From the NCBI RefSeq assembly GCF_014203755.1, contig NZ_JACHJS010000001.1, positions 4,898,001 through 4,962,000 of the forward strand: a DNA stretch of 64,000 nt. Reading direction: 5' to 3'. This stretch comes from Saccharothrix violaceirubra (GTDB lineage Bacteria > Actinomycetota > Actinomycetes > Mycobacteriales > Pseudonocardiaceae). The notes beneath the pieces are model-generated. The model was not told the DNA's origin, ran no database searches, and saw only the letters and a program-made list of their open reading frames with translations. A program made the translations under genes and the position numbers. Positions 38,337 through 48,905 of the stretch are shown piece after piece (the stretch's first letter is position 1; each line of letters opens with the position of its first letter).

Positions 38337-39590
38337 GTGTCCAACCTCAGCAGAACGGTCGGGGTGGTGGTCGGTGTCGCGGCGGTGGCGGCACTGGCGA
38401 CCGTCCCGGCCCACGCGGCACCCGCCGCGCCCGCGCGGTTCGCCATGCCCGCGCTCAGCGGGCGGTACCCGGTCGGCACGACCGACCTCCACCTCGTCGA
38501 CCGGGACCGGGTCGATCCGTGGAACGCCGCGCGGCAGCGGGAACTCATGGTCACGGTGAGCTACCCGGCCGCCGGGTCGGACGGGCCGCGCGCCGACTGG
38601 ATGGGCACCGGGGTGGCGCAGGTCGCCGACGCCGTGCTGTCCAGCGAGTACTTCCTGGACGTCCCGATCGGCTCGGTCGACTGGGACGGCACGACCAGGC
38701 AGGCCCGCACGAACGTCCGGGTGGCCGCCGGCGAGTTCCCGGTGGTCCTCTTCTCGCACGGGTGGGGCGGCGCCCGCGAACTCAACGCCGGCGTCGTGGA
38801 CGACCTGGCCAGCCACGGCTACGTGGTCGTCTCGCTCTCGCACACGTACGAGTCGCTCGCCGTCGGGTTCCCCGGCGGCCGGGTCGAGTACGGCGTCGCG
38901 AACGAGGCCGAACTCGACCACCGCAAGACCGCGATCGACACCCGCGTCGCCGACAGCCGGTTCGTGCTCGACCAGCTCGCGCTGATCGACCGGGGTCGCA
39001 ACCCCGACGCGGAACGCGATCCGTTGCCGCGCGGGCTCGACGACGCGCTCGACCTGTCGCGCACCGGCATGTTCGGGCACTCGTACGGCGGGTACACGGC
39101 CGGCGAGGCGATGTACGCCGACCGGCGGATCGACGCCGGGATCGACGTCGACGGCGCGATGGCCTACAGCACACCCGAGCCGTACTTCCCCGGCGAGGCC
39201 GTGCGGCACGGCCTCGACCGGCCGTTCCTGCTGTTCGGCGGCGACTTCGTCGAGAACGGGCAGGCCGTCGAGCACTCGCACCGCACCCCGGAGTTCGACC
39301 GCACCTGGGCGGACTTCTGGGCCCGGCAGCGGGCGTGGAAGCGGGACCTGCACCTGGACCGCGCCACGCACTACAGCTTCACGGACCTCCAGGTGGCGGT
39401 CCCGCAGCTCTCGGGGCTGCTGTCGCCGCGACGCCAGGCCGGGATCGTCGGCACGATCGATCCGCGCCGCTCGCTGGCCGCGCAGCACGACTACGTCGCC
39501 GGCTTCTTCGACCTGCACCTCAAGCGCCGCGACCGCGGCCTGTTCCACGGCCCGTCCCCGCGCCACCCCGACGCGCGGTTCATCGTCTGA
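38337..39590 (+). CDS. Secreted alpha/beta-hydrolase (PAF-acetylhydrolase/lipase type)
   Basis: Exported hydrolase of 417 residues. A GTG start (VSNLSRTVGVVVGV) with AAGGGA 7 bases upstream leads into a signal peptide ending AHAAPA. The alpha/beta-hydrolase domain has FPVVLFSHGWGGARE (oxyanion region), the nucleophile elbow RTGMFGHSYGGYTAGE, the acid region DVDGAMAYSTPE and the His in LDRATHYSFTDLQVA. The arrangement matches bacterial relatives of platelet-activating-factor acetylhydrolase isoform II. The substrate is probably a lipid or polymer ester. It converges with the EF-hand gene. Confidence 0.9.
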   Translation: MSNLSRTVGVVVGVAAVAALATVPAHAAPAAPARFAMPALSGRYPVGTTDLHLVDRDRVDPWNAARQRELMVTVSYPAAGSDGPRADWMGTGVAQVADAVLSSEYFLDVPIGSVDWDGTTRQARTNVRVAAGEFPVVLFSHGWGGARELNAGVVDDLASHGYVVVSLSHTYESLAVGFPGGRVEYGVANEAELDHRKTAIDTRVADSRFVLDQLALIDRGRNPDAERDPLPRGLDDALDLSRTGMFGHSYGGYTAGEAMYADRRIDAGIDVDGAMAYSTPEPYFPGEAVRHGLDRPFLLFGGDFVENGQAVEHSHRTPEFDRTWADFWARQRAWKRDLHLDRATHYSFTDLQVAVPQLSGLLSPRRQAGIVGTIDPRRSLAAQHDYVAGFFDLHLKRRDRGLFHGPSPRHPDARFIV

Positions 39591-39596
39591 CCCGAG

Positions 39597-39631
39597 CCGC
39601 CGGCGGCGGGGCGATCCCCCGCGGCCGGCGG
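39597..39631. terminator. Bidirectional hairpin between convergent genes
   Basis: CCGCCGGC (39597-39604) pairs with GCCGGCGG (39624-39631), and GCGGGG (39606-39611) with CCCCGC (39617-39622), giving a 14-bp stem with one internal G/G mismatch and a 5-base loop. It lies between the hydrolase and EF-hand stops. Confidence 0.7.
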
Positions 39632-39646
39632 TTCCCGACAACGGCG

Positions 39647-40192
39647 TCAGAATCGAAAATTGAGATTGTTCCCCAGCGCGTCCGGATCGGGGCTGGTGTA
39701 GTACTGCTGCACGTACATGTGCAATTCACCCCTGGACAAATGGCCCGAGCCGTCGACGTCCAGTGATTCGAAAACGGTCATCGCGTCCTCGCGCGAGGCG
39801 TTCCACGCGCGCTGGAGCGCGGCGAACTCCCCGATGCCGATCCGGCCGTCGGCGTCGGTGTCCACGAAGTCGAAGATCGCGTCCACGAAGGCGATCAGTG
39901 CGGCGGACATGGTGGCCAGGTCGACCTCCCGGTACGCGGCCACGTACTCGTCCCGCGTCACGTACCCGTCGCGGTCGCCGTCGGCGGGCGCCAGGAAGCG
40001 GTCCCACCACCGCAGGCTGGCACTGCGGAACTCGGCGAACTTGACCGGGTCGCCCTCGGGCCCGAAGGCCACCCGGGTCGACTCGACCAGCCCTTCCATG
40101 TCCGCGCGGGACAGCAGGCCGTCGCCGTCGTAGTCCAACGCGTCGAAGTCGAGCGACCACTTCCGGCTCAGGATGTCGAATCCGCGACCCAT
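39647..40192 (-). CDS. Four-EF-hand calcium-binding protein (calerythrin-like)
   Basis: Soluble protein of 181 residues with four EF-hand loops: DYDGDGLLSRADM near residue 19, DGDRDGYVTRDEY near 72, DTDADGRIGIGEF near 112 and DVDGSGHLSRGEL near 146. All four keep the 1-3-5-12 acidic pattern to a large degree. Layout and length match calerythrin-like sarcoplasmic-type proteins known from Saccharopolyspora and Streptomyces; the role is calcium buffering or sensing. The ATG has GGGAGGA at 5 bases. It diverges from the polyketide locus across a 524-base gap. Confidence 0.92.
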   Translation of the reverse strand: MGRGFDILSRKWSLDFDALDYDGDGLLSRADMEGLVESTRVAFGPEGDPVKFAEFRSASLRWWDRFLAPADGDRDGYVTRDEYVAAYREVDLATMSAALIAFVDAIFDFVDTDADGRIGIGEFAALQRAWNASREDAMTVFESLDVDGSGHLSRGELHMYVQQYYTSPDPDALGNNLNFRF

Positions 40193-40716
40193 CTGTTCCT
40201 CCCGCGTTCCCGGCACGCCCGGACGGCGTGGCCCCCGGCAATCGATCCGCTCAGCTTTCGATCCACGCCGCACAACGGCAACCGCGCGGCCCCGGAGACC
40301 GTCACCTCCCGGGTGTCCACGGGGCGTGCGGAACCTGGTCGAGGCTGCACGATCGTGTGAAAGTTCTCGTTCTTCCCGGACCGCGCGGTGACACAGGAGC
40401 CGTGGTCATAGCGTTGTCACGGCCGTCCGACACGCCCACGATCGGATTTTGGTGACATGCGCTCGACGGTGGCGAACCGTTATCGTGCGGCACGTCTCCA
40501 CCGGCCGCATCGCCGTCGATCACGGCACCGCGCGACCGCTGAACGAGGAATTCTTTCGCGTGAATTCGCGAAAGGCTTCGGACGATCGGTGACGCGCGGA
40601 CGGCCGGGGAATCCCTTCAGGTGAACACTTCTCCTGTCCAGGTGTACGTGTCCGCCGAAACCCGCGCGGGTGGCGTGACCGCGGGACGAACGACGATCGA
40701 GTACCGAGGAAATGAC
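40193..40716. other. Divergent intergenic region upstream of the polyketide genes
   Basis: No convincing gene was found. GTGACA occurs at 40388-40393 and 40452-40457, and its inverse TGTCAC at 40415-40420, all within 70 bases. A frame open from GTG 40621 joins the PKS frame but has no ribosome site; the ATG at 40717 does. Promoters for the EF-hand gene and the PKS genes should lie here. Confidence 0.5.
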
Positions 40717-43700
40717 ATGCACGTTGCCGACGAGGACGGTCCGCGCCCGGCCCCGGTTGACGACCACGAGCCGATCGCCGTCCTCGGGACGGCCTGCCGG
40801 TTCCCCGGCGGCGTCCGGGCGCCCGGCGACCTGCTGCGGTTGGCCGTGGACGGGGTGGACGCGGTGTCCGACTTCCCCGCCAACCGCGGCTGGCCCGACC
40901 TGCACGACCCCGATCCGGAGGCGGTCGGCCGGACCTACGTGCGGCACGGCGGTTTCCTGCACGACGCGGACCAGTTCGACCCCGGGTTCTTCGGGATGTC
41001 GCCGCGCGAGGCGCTGGCCACCGACCCGCAGCAGCGGCTGCTGCTGGAGACCTCCTGGGAGGCGCTCGAACACGCCCGGCTGCTGCCGGAAACGTTGCGG
41101 GGCACCAGGACCGGCGTGTTCACCGGCGTCATGTACGGCGACTACGGCTCCCGGGCCCGGCTGCCGCTGGACGGCGTCGAGGGCTACCTGTTCGCGGGCA
41201 GCTCCGGCGGCATGGCGGCCGGGCGGGTCGCGTACACGTTCGGCTTCGAGGGACCGGCGCTCACGGTCGACACGGCGTGCTCGTCGTCACTCGTGGCCGT
41301 GCACCTGGCGATGGGCGCACTGCGTCGGGGCGAGTGCGACTGGGCGTTGGCGGGCGGTGTGACGGTGATGGCGACGCCCGCGCCGTTCACCGGCTTCTCC
41401 CGACAGCGCGGACTCGCGCCGGACGGCCGGTGCAAGCCGTTCTCGGCCGACGCCGACGGTACGTGCTGGTCCGAGGGCGCGGGTCTGGTGCTGCTGGCCC
41501 GGTTGTCGGACGCGCGCCGCCGCGGCCACCGGGTGCTGGCCGTGCTGCGCGGGTCGGCGGTGAACTCCGACGGCGCGTCCAACGGCCTGACCGCGCCGCG
41601 CGGTCCGGCCCAGGAGCGGCTGATCCGGTCGGCGCTGGCCGACGCCCGCCTCGACGCCGCGGACGTGGACTACGTGGAGGCGCACGGCACCGGCACGCCG
41701 CTGGGCGACCTGGTCGAGGCGCGGGCGTTGCAGGCCACCTACGGCCGGGCCGGGACGGTGCTGGTCGGGTCGGTGAAGTCGAACATCGGCCACACGCAGG
41801 CGGCGGCGGGCGTCGCCGGGTTGATCAAGGTGGTGGAGGCCGTGCGCGCCGGGGTGCTGCCGCGCACGCTGCGCACGACCCCGTTGGCACCGCACGTGGA
41901 CTGGGACGCCGGTGGTGTGACGCCGCTGACCGCCGACCGCGTGTGGCCGGAGACCGGCCGCCCGCGCCGGGCCGGGGTGTCGTCGTTCGGTTACGGCGGC
42001 ACGAACGCGCACGTGGTCGTGGAGCAGGCCGAGGAGCCGCGCCGCGGCGCGATCCCGCCGCAGACTTCCCGCTCACCCGATCCCGCGCGGGCGCGTGCCG
42101 ACCGCTGGACGCCGCTGACCGACGCGTTCGCCGCGTGGGTCGGCGTGCCGCGCGCGGAGTGCGAGCCGGGCCCCGCGGTCCCGTGCGCGTCGAAGGAGGA
42201 GCAGGGCGGCTGGAGCCACGAACCCGTTGTCCCGTGGGTGTTCTCGGGCAAGACGGCGGACGCCGTGCGCGCGCAGGCGAAGGCGGCGGCCGACGTCGAG
42301 GGCTCGGCCGTGGACGTCGCCTGGTCGCTGGCCACGACGCGCACCGCGTTCGGGCGGCGGGCCGTGGTGGTCGGTGCCGGGCGGGGCGAGTTGGCACGGG
42401 GGCTCGGCGACCTGGTCGTCGAGGAGGCCGCGCCCGGCCGGGTCGCCTTCCTGTTCACCGGCGGCGGTGCCCAGCGGGTCGGGATGGCCCGGGAGCTGCG
42501 GGCGTTCCCGGCGTTCGCGCGCGCGTTCGACGAGGTGTGCGACGCGTTCGACGGGCACCTGGCCCGGCCGCTGCGCGACGCGCTCGACGGCGAGGTCCAC
42601 CGGATCGACTTCACGCTGGCGGCGCTGTTCGCGTTCGAGGTGGCCGTGGTGCGCCTGTTCGAGTCGTGGGGCGTGCGGCCCGACCTGGTGGTCGGGCACT
42701 CCATCGGCGAGTTCGCGGCCGGTCACGTCGCCGGGATCTTCCCGCTGGCCGACGCGGTGCGGATGGTCGCGGCCCGGGGTCGGCTCATGCACGCGGTGTC
42801 GGCCGGCGGCGCGATGCTCGCCGTCGAGGCCACCGAGGACGAGGTCGTGCCCACGCTGCGCGGACGCGTGGCGGTCGCCGCCGTCAACGGCCCCCGGTCG
42901 GTGGTCGTGTCCGGTGACGAGGACGCGGTCGTCGCGGTCGGCGTGCTGTGGGCCAAGCGCGGCCGGGCGACCAAGAGACTCGCGGTGAGCTGCGCCTCGC
43001 ACTCACCGCACATGGACTCCGTGGTCGAGGGCCTGCGGCCGGTGGCGGCGCGGACCGCCTTCCAGCCGCCCCGGGTCACGATGGTCTCCACCGTCACCGG
43101 TCGGCCGGACGCGCCCGTCGCGACCGCCGAGTACTGGGCCGTGCAGGTGCGGCGGCCCGTGCGGTTCCTCGACGCCGTGCGCACGGCCGAACGCCTGGGC
43201 GCCACGACGATGGTCGAGGTCGGACCGGACGGCGTGCTGACCGCGCTGGCCGCCGCCGGGGTGGACCGGGCGGTGCCGATCGCGGCCGTGCGGTCCGGCG
43301 GCGACGAGCGACGGTCGGTGGTGACCGCGTTGGGGCGCCTGCACGCGCGGGGCGTGCCCGTGGACTGGCCGGCGTTCTTCGCGGGCAGCGGCGCGCGGGT
43401 GGTCGACCTGCCGACGTACCCGTTCCAACGGCGGCGGTTCTGGCTGGAGTCCGCGGGTGCCGACCCGGTCACGACGGCGGTCGAGGTCCCGGTCGTCGCG
43501 GACCGCGAGCCCGTGTCGCTGGCCGACCGGCTGGGCGACCTCGGACCGACCGAACGCCGGGCGGTCACGCTGGAGGTGGTTCGGGCGCAGGCCGCGACGG
43601 TGCTCGGCTTCGGCGATCCGGGCGCGGTGGAGGAGCACCGGTCGTTCCGCGAGCTGGGCTTCGACTCGCTCACGTCGGTGGAGCTGCGCAACCGGCTGAG

Positions 43701-43974
43701 CGCGCTGTGCGGGTCGCGGCTGCCCGCCACGGCCGTGTTCGACCACCCGACGCCCGCCGCGCTCACCGACCACCTGCTCGGTGCCGTGCTGCCGTCGCGG
43801 GTCGCGGCCGAGCTGGACCGCTTGGAGCGGGTGATCGGCGACGTGTCGGAGGCGGACGCGGCCGAGATCGCGAACCGGCTGCGGACGCTGCTGGCCCGGT
43901 TGCCCGCCGCGCGCGGGGACGTGGCGATGTTCGACCTGTTCGACCACGCGCGGGGGTGGTCGTGCCCGACCTGA
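40717..43974 (+). CDS. Type I polyketide synthase, KS-AT-ACP module
   Basis: Single-module PKS of 1085 residues. The ketosynthase has its active Cys in [12 protein letters not shown] (about residue 188), HGTGTPLGD, and [13 protein letters not shown]. The acyltransferase has [10 protein letters not shown] (Ser near 662) and a specificity box CASH near 758. GHSIG suggests malonyl-CoA whereas CASH resembles methylmalonyl-type YASH, so the extender is undecided. A post-AT linker ([15 protein letters not shown]) leads to an ACP ([15 protein letters not shown], Ser near 983) and a C-terminal helical tail that may dock. There is no KR, DH or TE. The ATG at 40717 with GAGGA is preferred over GTG at 40621. 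It overlaps the next gene by 13 bp. Confidence 0.93.
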   Translation: MHVADEDGPRPAPVDDHEPIAVLGTACRFPGGVRAPGDLLRLAVDGVDAVSDFPANRGWPDLHDPDPEAVGRTYVRHGGFLHDADQFDPGFFGMSPREALATDPQQRLLLETSWEALEHARLLPETLRGTRTGVFTGVMYGDYGSRARLPLDGVEGYLFAGSSGGMAAGRVAYTFGFEGPALTVDTACSSSLVAVHLAMGALRRGECDWALAGGVTVMATPAPFTGFSRQRGLAPDGRCKPFSADADGTCWSEGAGLVLLARLSDARRRGHRVLAVLRGSAVNSDGASNGLTAPRGPAQERLIRSALADARLDAADVDYVEAHGTGTPLGDLVEARALQATYGRAGTVLVGSVKSNIGHTQAAAGVAGLIKVVEAVRAGVLPRTLRTTPLAPHVDWDAGGVTPLTADRVWPETGRPRRAGVSSFGYGGTNAHVVVEQAEEPRRGAIPPQTSRSPDPARARADRWTPLTDAFAAWVGVPRAECEPGPAVPCASKEEQGGWSHEPVVPWVFSGKTADAVRAQAKAAADVEGSAVDVAWSLATTRTAFGRRAVVVGAGRGELARGLGDLVVEEAAPGRVAFLFTGGGAQRVGMARELRAFPAFARAFDEVCDAFDGHLARPLRDALDGEVHRIDFTLAALFAFEVAVVRLFESWGVRPDLVVGHSIGEFAAGHVAGIFPLADAVRMVAARGRLMHAVSAGGAMLAVEATEDEVVPTLRGRVAVAAVNGPRSVVVSGDEDAVVAVGVLWAKRGRATKRLAVSCASHSPHMDSVVEGLRPVAARTAFQPPRVTMVSTVTGRPDAPVATAEYWAVQVRRPVRFLDAVRTAERLGATTMVEVGPDGVLTALAAAGVDRAVPIAAVRSGGDERRSVVTALGRLHARGVPVDWPAFFAGSGARVVDLPTYPFQRRRFWLESAGADPVTTAVEVPVVADREPVSLADRLGDLGPTERRAVTLEVVRAQAATVLGFGDPGAVEEHRSFRELGFDSLTSVELRNRLSALCGSRLPATAVFDHPTPAALTDHLLGAVLPSRVAAELDRLERVIGDVSEADAAEIANRLRTLLARLPAARGDVAMFDLFDHARGWSCPT

Positions 43975-46900
43975 GCCCGGTGGCGGCGGCCCGCCGGTTC
44001 TCCGGCGGGACGGCGGTGCGGTGCGGCGCCGTCGTGCTCGGGTACCCGGAACTGGTGCGCCGGGCCGGACGGCTGGCGGCCCGGCTGGGCGAGCCGGGCG
44101 GCCGGGTGGCCTACCTGGGCGGCAACAGCCCCGAGCTGCTCATCACGTACCTGGCGTGCGCGTGGCACGGCAGCACGTTCGTGCCGGTGAACCCGAGGCT
44201 GTCGGTCGCGGAGGCCGACGCCGTGCTGCGGCACTGCGGTGCGCACGCGGCCGTGGTCGAGCCCGGACACCCGCACGCGGCGCTGGACGTCCGGCGGGTG
44301 ACCGGCGAGGGTGAGCCGGGCAAGCCGGTGGCGTGCGCGCCGGACGACCTGGCGATGCTGCTCTACACCTCGGGCACGACCGGACGGCCCAAAGGCGTGC
44401 GGCTCACGTACGGCAACCTGCACGCCAACGGCGAGGGTTTCGGCTCGGTGGCCGACACCCGGCCCGACGACGTCAACCTCGTGGTCACGCCGCTGGCCCA
44501 CATCGGCGGCCTGAACTGCTTCACGCTGCGGTCCCTGCGCCGGGGCGGCACGACCGTGCTGCACCGGTCGTTCGACCCGGCACGCGTGCTGCGCGACCTG
44601 GTCGCGCACCGGGTGAACACGATGTTCGCGGTGCCGTCGATGTACGCGGCGATCGCCCGCGTGCCGGGCTTCGCGGACGCGGACCTGTCGGCGCTGCGGG
44701 TGCCGATCGTGTCCGGCGCGCCCGTGCCGCCCGCGCTGATCCGCCTCTACGCCGAGCACGGGGTCGCGCTCCAGCAGGCGTGGGGGCTGACCGAGACGTC
44801 GTGCTACGCCACCTACCTGCCGGGCGCCGACCGGATCGGGTCGGCCGGGAAACCGCTCCCCCACAACGAGATCCGCCTGGTCGACCCGGACACGGGGACG
44901 CCGGGCCCGCGGGGCGAGGTGCGGGTGCGGGGCGCGGGCGTCACGGCCGGGTACTGGGCCGAGGACCCGGCCACGGGGTTCGACGCCGAGGGCTGGCTGC
45001 GCACGGGCGACGTCGGCGTGCTGGACGACGACGGGTACCTGTACCTGGTCGACCGGCTGCGGCACCTGATCATCACCGGCGGCGAGAACGTCTACCCGGC
45101 CGAGGTCGAGCACGCCCTGGCCGACTGCCCCGGCCTGGTCGAGGTGGCGGTGCTCGGCGTGCCCGACGCCGTGCGGGGCGAGGCCGTGCTGGCGGTCGTG
45201 GTCGGCGGCGGGCTCACGTTGGCGGTGGTGCGGCGGCACGCGTCCGGGCGGATCGCGGACTTCAAGCTGCCGACCCGGCTGCGCGTGGTGGCCGCACTGC
45301 CCCGCTCGCCGACGGGCAAGGTGGACCGGGCCGCGTTGCGGGACCTGGTGGTCGACGTGCGGTCGACCCCGCCAGGGTTCCCGCACCCGGTGTCCGCACC
45401 AGGCGCGGCGACGTCGCCCGGCCGGGTCCTGTCGGCCGACGCGTCGTCGATCCTGGACGGCTTCGACCCGCACACGCCGTTCGCCGATCTGGGCGTGGAC
45501 TCGCTGGGCGCGATCGCGTTGCGCGACCGGCTCGCGGCGGCCACCGGGCTGGACCTGCCGTCGACGCTGGTGTACGACCACCCGATGGCGGCGGCCGTCC
45601 GGGATTTCCTCGACGGCGTCGAGGTTTCCGACGGACCCGGACCCGACCTCGTCGCCGAGCCGATCGCGATCGTGGGTCTGGCCGTACGGTTGCCCGGCGG
45701 GATCGACACGCCGGAGGCGTTGCGGGACCTGGTGCTCTCCGGCGGCGACGTGATCTCCGGTTTCCCCGCCGACCGGTGTTGGCCGGGAGCGGGGTTCGGG
45801 GGGTTCCTCGACGGCGCCGCGGAGTTCGACGCGGAGTTCTTCGGCATCCCCGACCACGAGGCGCTCGCGACGGACCCGCAGCAACGCGTGTTGCTGGAGG
45901 TCACCTGGGAGGCGATCGAACGCGCCGGGATCGACCCGAGGTCGTTGCGGGACAAGGATGTCGGCGTGTTCACCGGCGTGTTCGCCAACGATTACGCCCA
46001 CCGCGTGCCGCCGGACGGCCATCGGGCGACCGGCGGGTTCGCGGCGATGGCCGCCGGTCGGGTCTCGTACGTGCTCGGCACGACCGGTCCGGCGTTGGTG
46101 GTCGACACGGCCTGCTCGTCGTCGCTCGTGGCGTTGCACCTGGCCGTGCGGTCGCTGCGGGACGGTGAGTGCTCGCTGGCGTTGGCCGGTGGCGTGACGG
46201 TGATGACGTCGCCGCACGGGTTCGTGGAGTTCGCCAAGCTCGGCGCGCTCGCGCCGGACGGCCGGTGCCGGCCGTTCGGCCCCGATGCCGCCGGAACCGT
46301 GTGGTCCGAAGGCGTCGGAGTGCTGGTGCTCCGACGGTTGTCGGACGCCGTGGCCGCCGGGAATCCGGTATTGGCCGTGGTGCGCGGCACGGCGGTCAAC
46401 TCCGACGGCACGTCGAACGGGCTGACCGCGCCGTCCGGTCGGGCCCAGCGCCGGGTGATCCGCCGGGCCTTGGCGGACGCGGGCCTGAAACCGTCCGAAG
46501 TGGACTACGTGGAGGCGCACGGCACCGGGACCGTGCTGGGCGACCGGGTCGAGGCGGCGGCATTGGCCGACGTGTACGGCGACGTGGCGATCGGCTCGGT
46601 GAAGGCGCACGTCGGCCACACGCAGGCGGCGGCGGGCGTGGTCGGCGTGGTGAACGCGCTCCTGGCGGACGGCCCGCGGCGGGTGGCCGTGTCGTCGTTC
46701 GGGCTGAGCGGCGGCAACGCCCACGTGCTGCTCGAACACCACGACCCGGCGCTGCCCGGTCCGGCGCGGACCTCGTTCCGGCGCAAGAGGTTCTGGCTCG
46801 ACCCGCCGTCGACCGGGCACCCGATGGTCACGGCCGCGGTCGACGACCCGGAGACCGGTGGCGTGCTCGTGGCGGGCTCGTGGTCGACCGCCGAACACCC

Positions 46901-48905
46901 GTGGCTGCTCGACCACGTGGTCGACGGCACGCCCGTGCTGCCCGGCACGGTGTGGCTGGACGTCGTGGCCTACGCGGGCGCACTGGTGGGCTGTCCGGTC
47001 GTGGCGGACCTGACGGTCGACCGCCCACTGTCCCCGGGCGGGACGTTCCGGGTGAAGGTGGGTGCGGAACACGACGGCCGCCGACCCGTGGCCGTGTACG
47101 CCGGTTCCTGCCGGGCGACCGGACATGTGACGTCCACGGTGGCCTCGCCGCGTCCGGTGGCCTGGCCGCCGGACGCCCGGCCCGTGCCGGTCGACGACTT
47201 CTACACCGACCGCGAGTGGGGTCCGGCGTTCCGCTGCCTGCGTGCGGCTTGGCGGGGTGACGACCTGTTCGCCGAAGTCGCCTTGCCCGCCGCCGATCCC
47301 CGCTACGCGCTTCACCCCGCGTTGGTGGACGCGGCCTTGCACGCCGCGCTGCTCGACGACCAAGGGCCGGTGATCCCGTTCGCCTGGGAGGGCGTCGTGC
47401 GCCACGGGAGCGCGTCGACGTTGCGCGTGCGCCTGTCCCGCGTCGACGGCGGCTGGTCGTTGGCGGCCTGCGACACCGAAGGCCGACCGGTGCTGTCGGT
47501 CACCCGCATGCGGACGGCGTCCGCGCCCGTCCACGTCCTCGCGTGGCGGCCGACGAGCGGGCGTGCCGACTCGACGGGCTGGTACGTGCTGCGGCCCGAA
47601 CGGGCGGAGGGCTTGCCGGCGCCCGAACGCGCCCGGGTCGTGGTGAACCGGGTGCGGCGGGACCTGCTCGCCTTCCTGCGCCGGCACCCGACCGGCCGAC
47701 TGGTGGTCAACACCCGCGACGCCGTGGCCGTGCGCCCGGACGAAGAAGTAGACCCGGTGGCGGCGGCGGTCTGGGGCCTGGTGCGCTGCGCCCAGGCCGA
47801 GTACCCGGACCGGTTCGTGCTGGTCGACGGTCCGCCGGGCGAGGTGGCCGACGAAGAGCAGTGCGCCGTGCGCGGCGACGCGGTGTTCGTGCCCCGCCTG
47901 GTGCCCGCCCGCACCGAGTCGACCCGCACCGGATCTTCTCGGTACGGACGCACGGCGTTGATCACGGGCGGCACCGGGGCGCTCGGCGCCGTGGTGGCCC
48001 GGTACCTGGTGTCCCAGGGCGTCACGAACCTGGTGCTGTGCTCACGCCGGGGACGGGAAGCGCCGGGCGCCGTGGAACTGTGCGCGGAGTTGCGCGAGGC
48101 CGGGGCCTGGGTGGACGTGGTCCCGTGCGACGTCGGCGACCGCGAGGCCGTGCGTGACCTGCTCGACGGCCTGGAACGCGCACCCGACCTCGTCGTGCAC
48201 GCGGCCGGGGTGCTCGCCGACGGCGCGGTGGACCGCACGACGCCCGACCGGGTCGACGCGGTGTTCCGGGCCAAGGTCGACGGCGCGGTGTGGTTGTCCG
48301 AGTTCCTGCCGGACGCCGCGCTCGTGCTGTTCTCCTCGGTCGCCGGGGTGCTCGGCACGCCCGGCCAGGCCGCGCACGCGGCGGCGTGCGCGTTCCTCGA
48401 CGGCCTGGCGACCCGGCGGCCGGGCGTGACGTCGCTGGCCTGGGGCGACTGGGGCGGCGCCGAGCCGGCGTTCGCGGCCCGCGCGGGCGTGCGTCCGGTC
48501 GACACCGGCACGGCGTTGCGCCTGCTGTGCGCCGACGCGCCCGCCGTGCTGGTCCCGGCCGTGTTCGACACCGGACCGCTCGACCGCGTGCCGACGCCGT
48601 TGCGCGACCTCGTCCCGGCCCGACGGGCGGACCTGCCGTCGCGGGTCGCCGCGCTCGAACCCCGGGACCGGTCCGCGTTCCTGGTCGACGTGGTCCTGCG
48701 GGAGGCGTCGGTGCTGGTGGCCCGGGTGACCGCCGACCGCGCGTTCCACGACTCCGGGTTCGACTCCCTGACGGCCGTGGCGCTGCGCGACCGCCTCGCC
48801 GCCGCGACCGGTCTCGCGCTGTCGCCCGCCCTGGTCTACGAGCACCCCACCCCCGAAGCACTCGCCCGGCACCTGTTGTCCCGACTGGAAGGGGAATGCC
48901 CGTGA
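43962..48905 (+). CDS. Hybrid AMP-ligase-ACP-KS-DH-KR-ACP polyketide synthase lacking an AT
   Basis: Protein of 1647 residues. A MenE-like acyl-AMP ligase ([14 protein letters not shown] near 133; [24 protein letters not shown]) is followed by an ACP ([14 protein letters not shown], Ser 514), a ketosynthase ([12 protein letters not shown], Cys 718; [19 protein letters not shown]), a dehydratase ([12 protein letters not shown], His 985; [11 protein letters not shown] near 1121), a ketoreductase ([16 protein letters not shown] near 1333) and a final ACP ([15 protein letters not shown], Ser 1602). The KS end [12 protein letters not shown] runs straight into a post-AT linker [10 protein letters not shown], so the whole AT is missing. 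In the KR, the catalytic Tyr-x3-Asn is His1472-x3-Cys1476, so reduction is doubtful. The ligase probably loads a carboxylic-acid starter. No thioesterase is present. Confidence 0.92.
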   Translation: MPDLSPVAAARRFSGGTAVRCGAVVLGYPELVRRAGRLAARLGEPGGRVAYLGGNSPELLITYLACAWHGSTFVPVNPRLSVAEADAVLRHCGAHAAVVEPGHPHAALDVRRVTGEGEPGKPVACAPDDLAMLLYTSGTTGRPKGVRLTYGNLHANGEGFGSVADTRPDDVNLVVTPLAHIGGLNCFTLRSLRRGGTTVLHRSFDPARVLRDLVAHRVNTMFAVPSMYAAIARVPGFADADLSALRVPIVSGAPVPPALIRLYAEHGVALQQAWGLTETSCYATYLPGADRIGSAGKPLPHNEIRLVDPDTGTPGPRGEVRVRGAGVTAGYWAEDPATGFDAEGWLRTGDVGVLDDDGYLYLVDRLRHLIITGGENVYPAEVEHALADCPGLVEVAVLGVPDAVRGEAVLAVVVGGGLTLAVVRRHASGRIADFKLPTRLRVVAALPRSPTGKVDRAALRDLVVDVRSTPPGFPHPVSAPGAATSPGRVLSADASSILDGFDPHTPFADLGVDSLGAIALRDRLAAATGLDLPSTLVYDHPMAAAVRDFLDGVEVSDGPGPDLVAEPIAIVGLAVRLPGGIDTPEALRDLVLSGGDVISGFPADRCWPGAGFGGFLDGAAEFDAEFFGIPDHEALATDPQQRVLLEVTWEAIERAGIDPRSLRDKDVGVFTGVFANDYAHRVPPDGHRATGGFAAMAAGRVSYVLGTTGPALVVDTACSSSLVALHLAVRSLRDGECSLALAGGVTVMTSPHGFVEFAKLGALAPDGRCRPFGPDAAGTVWSEGVGVLVLRRLSDAVAAGNPVLAVVRGTAVNSDGTSNGLTAPSGRAQRRVIRRALADAGLKPSEVDYVEAHGTGTVLGDRVEAAALADVYGDVAIGSVKAHVGHTQAAAGVVGVVNALLADGPRRVAVSSFGLSGGNAHVLLEHHDPALPGPARTSFRRKRFWLDPPSTGHPMVTAAVDDPETGGVLVAGSWSTAEHPWLLDHVVDGTPVLPGTVWLDVVAYAGALVGCPVVADLTVDRPLSPGGTFRVKVGAEHDGRRPVAVYAGSCRATGHVTSTVASPRPVAWPPDARPVPVDDFYTDREWGPAFRCLRAAWRGDDLFAEVALPAADPRYALHPALVDAALHAALLDDQGPVIPFAWEGVVRHGSASTLRVRLSRVDGGWSLAACDTEGRPVLSVTRMRTASAPVHVLAWRPTSGRADSTGWYVLRPERAEGLPAPERARVVVNRVRRDLLAFLRRHPTGRLVVNTRDAVAVRPDEEVDPVAAAVWGLVRCAQAEYPDRFVLVDGPPGEVADEEQCAVRGDAVFVPRLVPARTESTRTGSSRYGRTALITGGTGALGAVVARYLVSQGVTNLVLCSRRGREAPGAVELCAELREAGAWVDVVPCDVGDREAVRDLLDGLERAPDLVVHAAGVLADGAVDRTTPDRVDAVFRAKVDGAVWLSEFLPDAALVLFSSVAGVLGTPGQAAHAAACAFLDGLATRRPGVTSLAWGDWGGAEPAFAARAGVRPVDTGTALRLLCADAPAVLVPAVFDTGPLDRVPTPLRDLVPARRADLPSRVAALEPRDRSAFLVDVVLREASVLVARVTADRAFHDSGFDSLTAVALRDRLAAATGLALSPALVYEHPTPEALARHLLSRLEGECP

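Noticed and set aside
40621..40716. PKS start at GTG 40621, adding 32 residues
   Set aside because: No ribosome site and residues unlike a PKS docking region; ATG 40717 has GAGGA and leads straight into the KS.
42723..47687. 1654-codon open frame on the minus strand opposite the PKS genes
   Set aside because: Arg/Gly/His-rich shadow of the two PKS genes in third-codon GC; no motif and no ribosome site.
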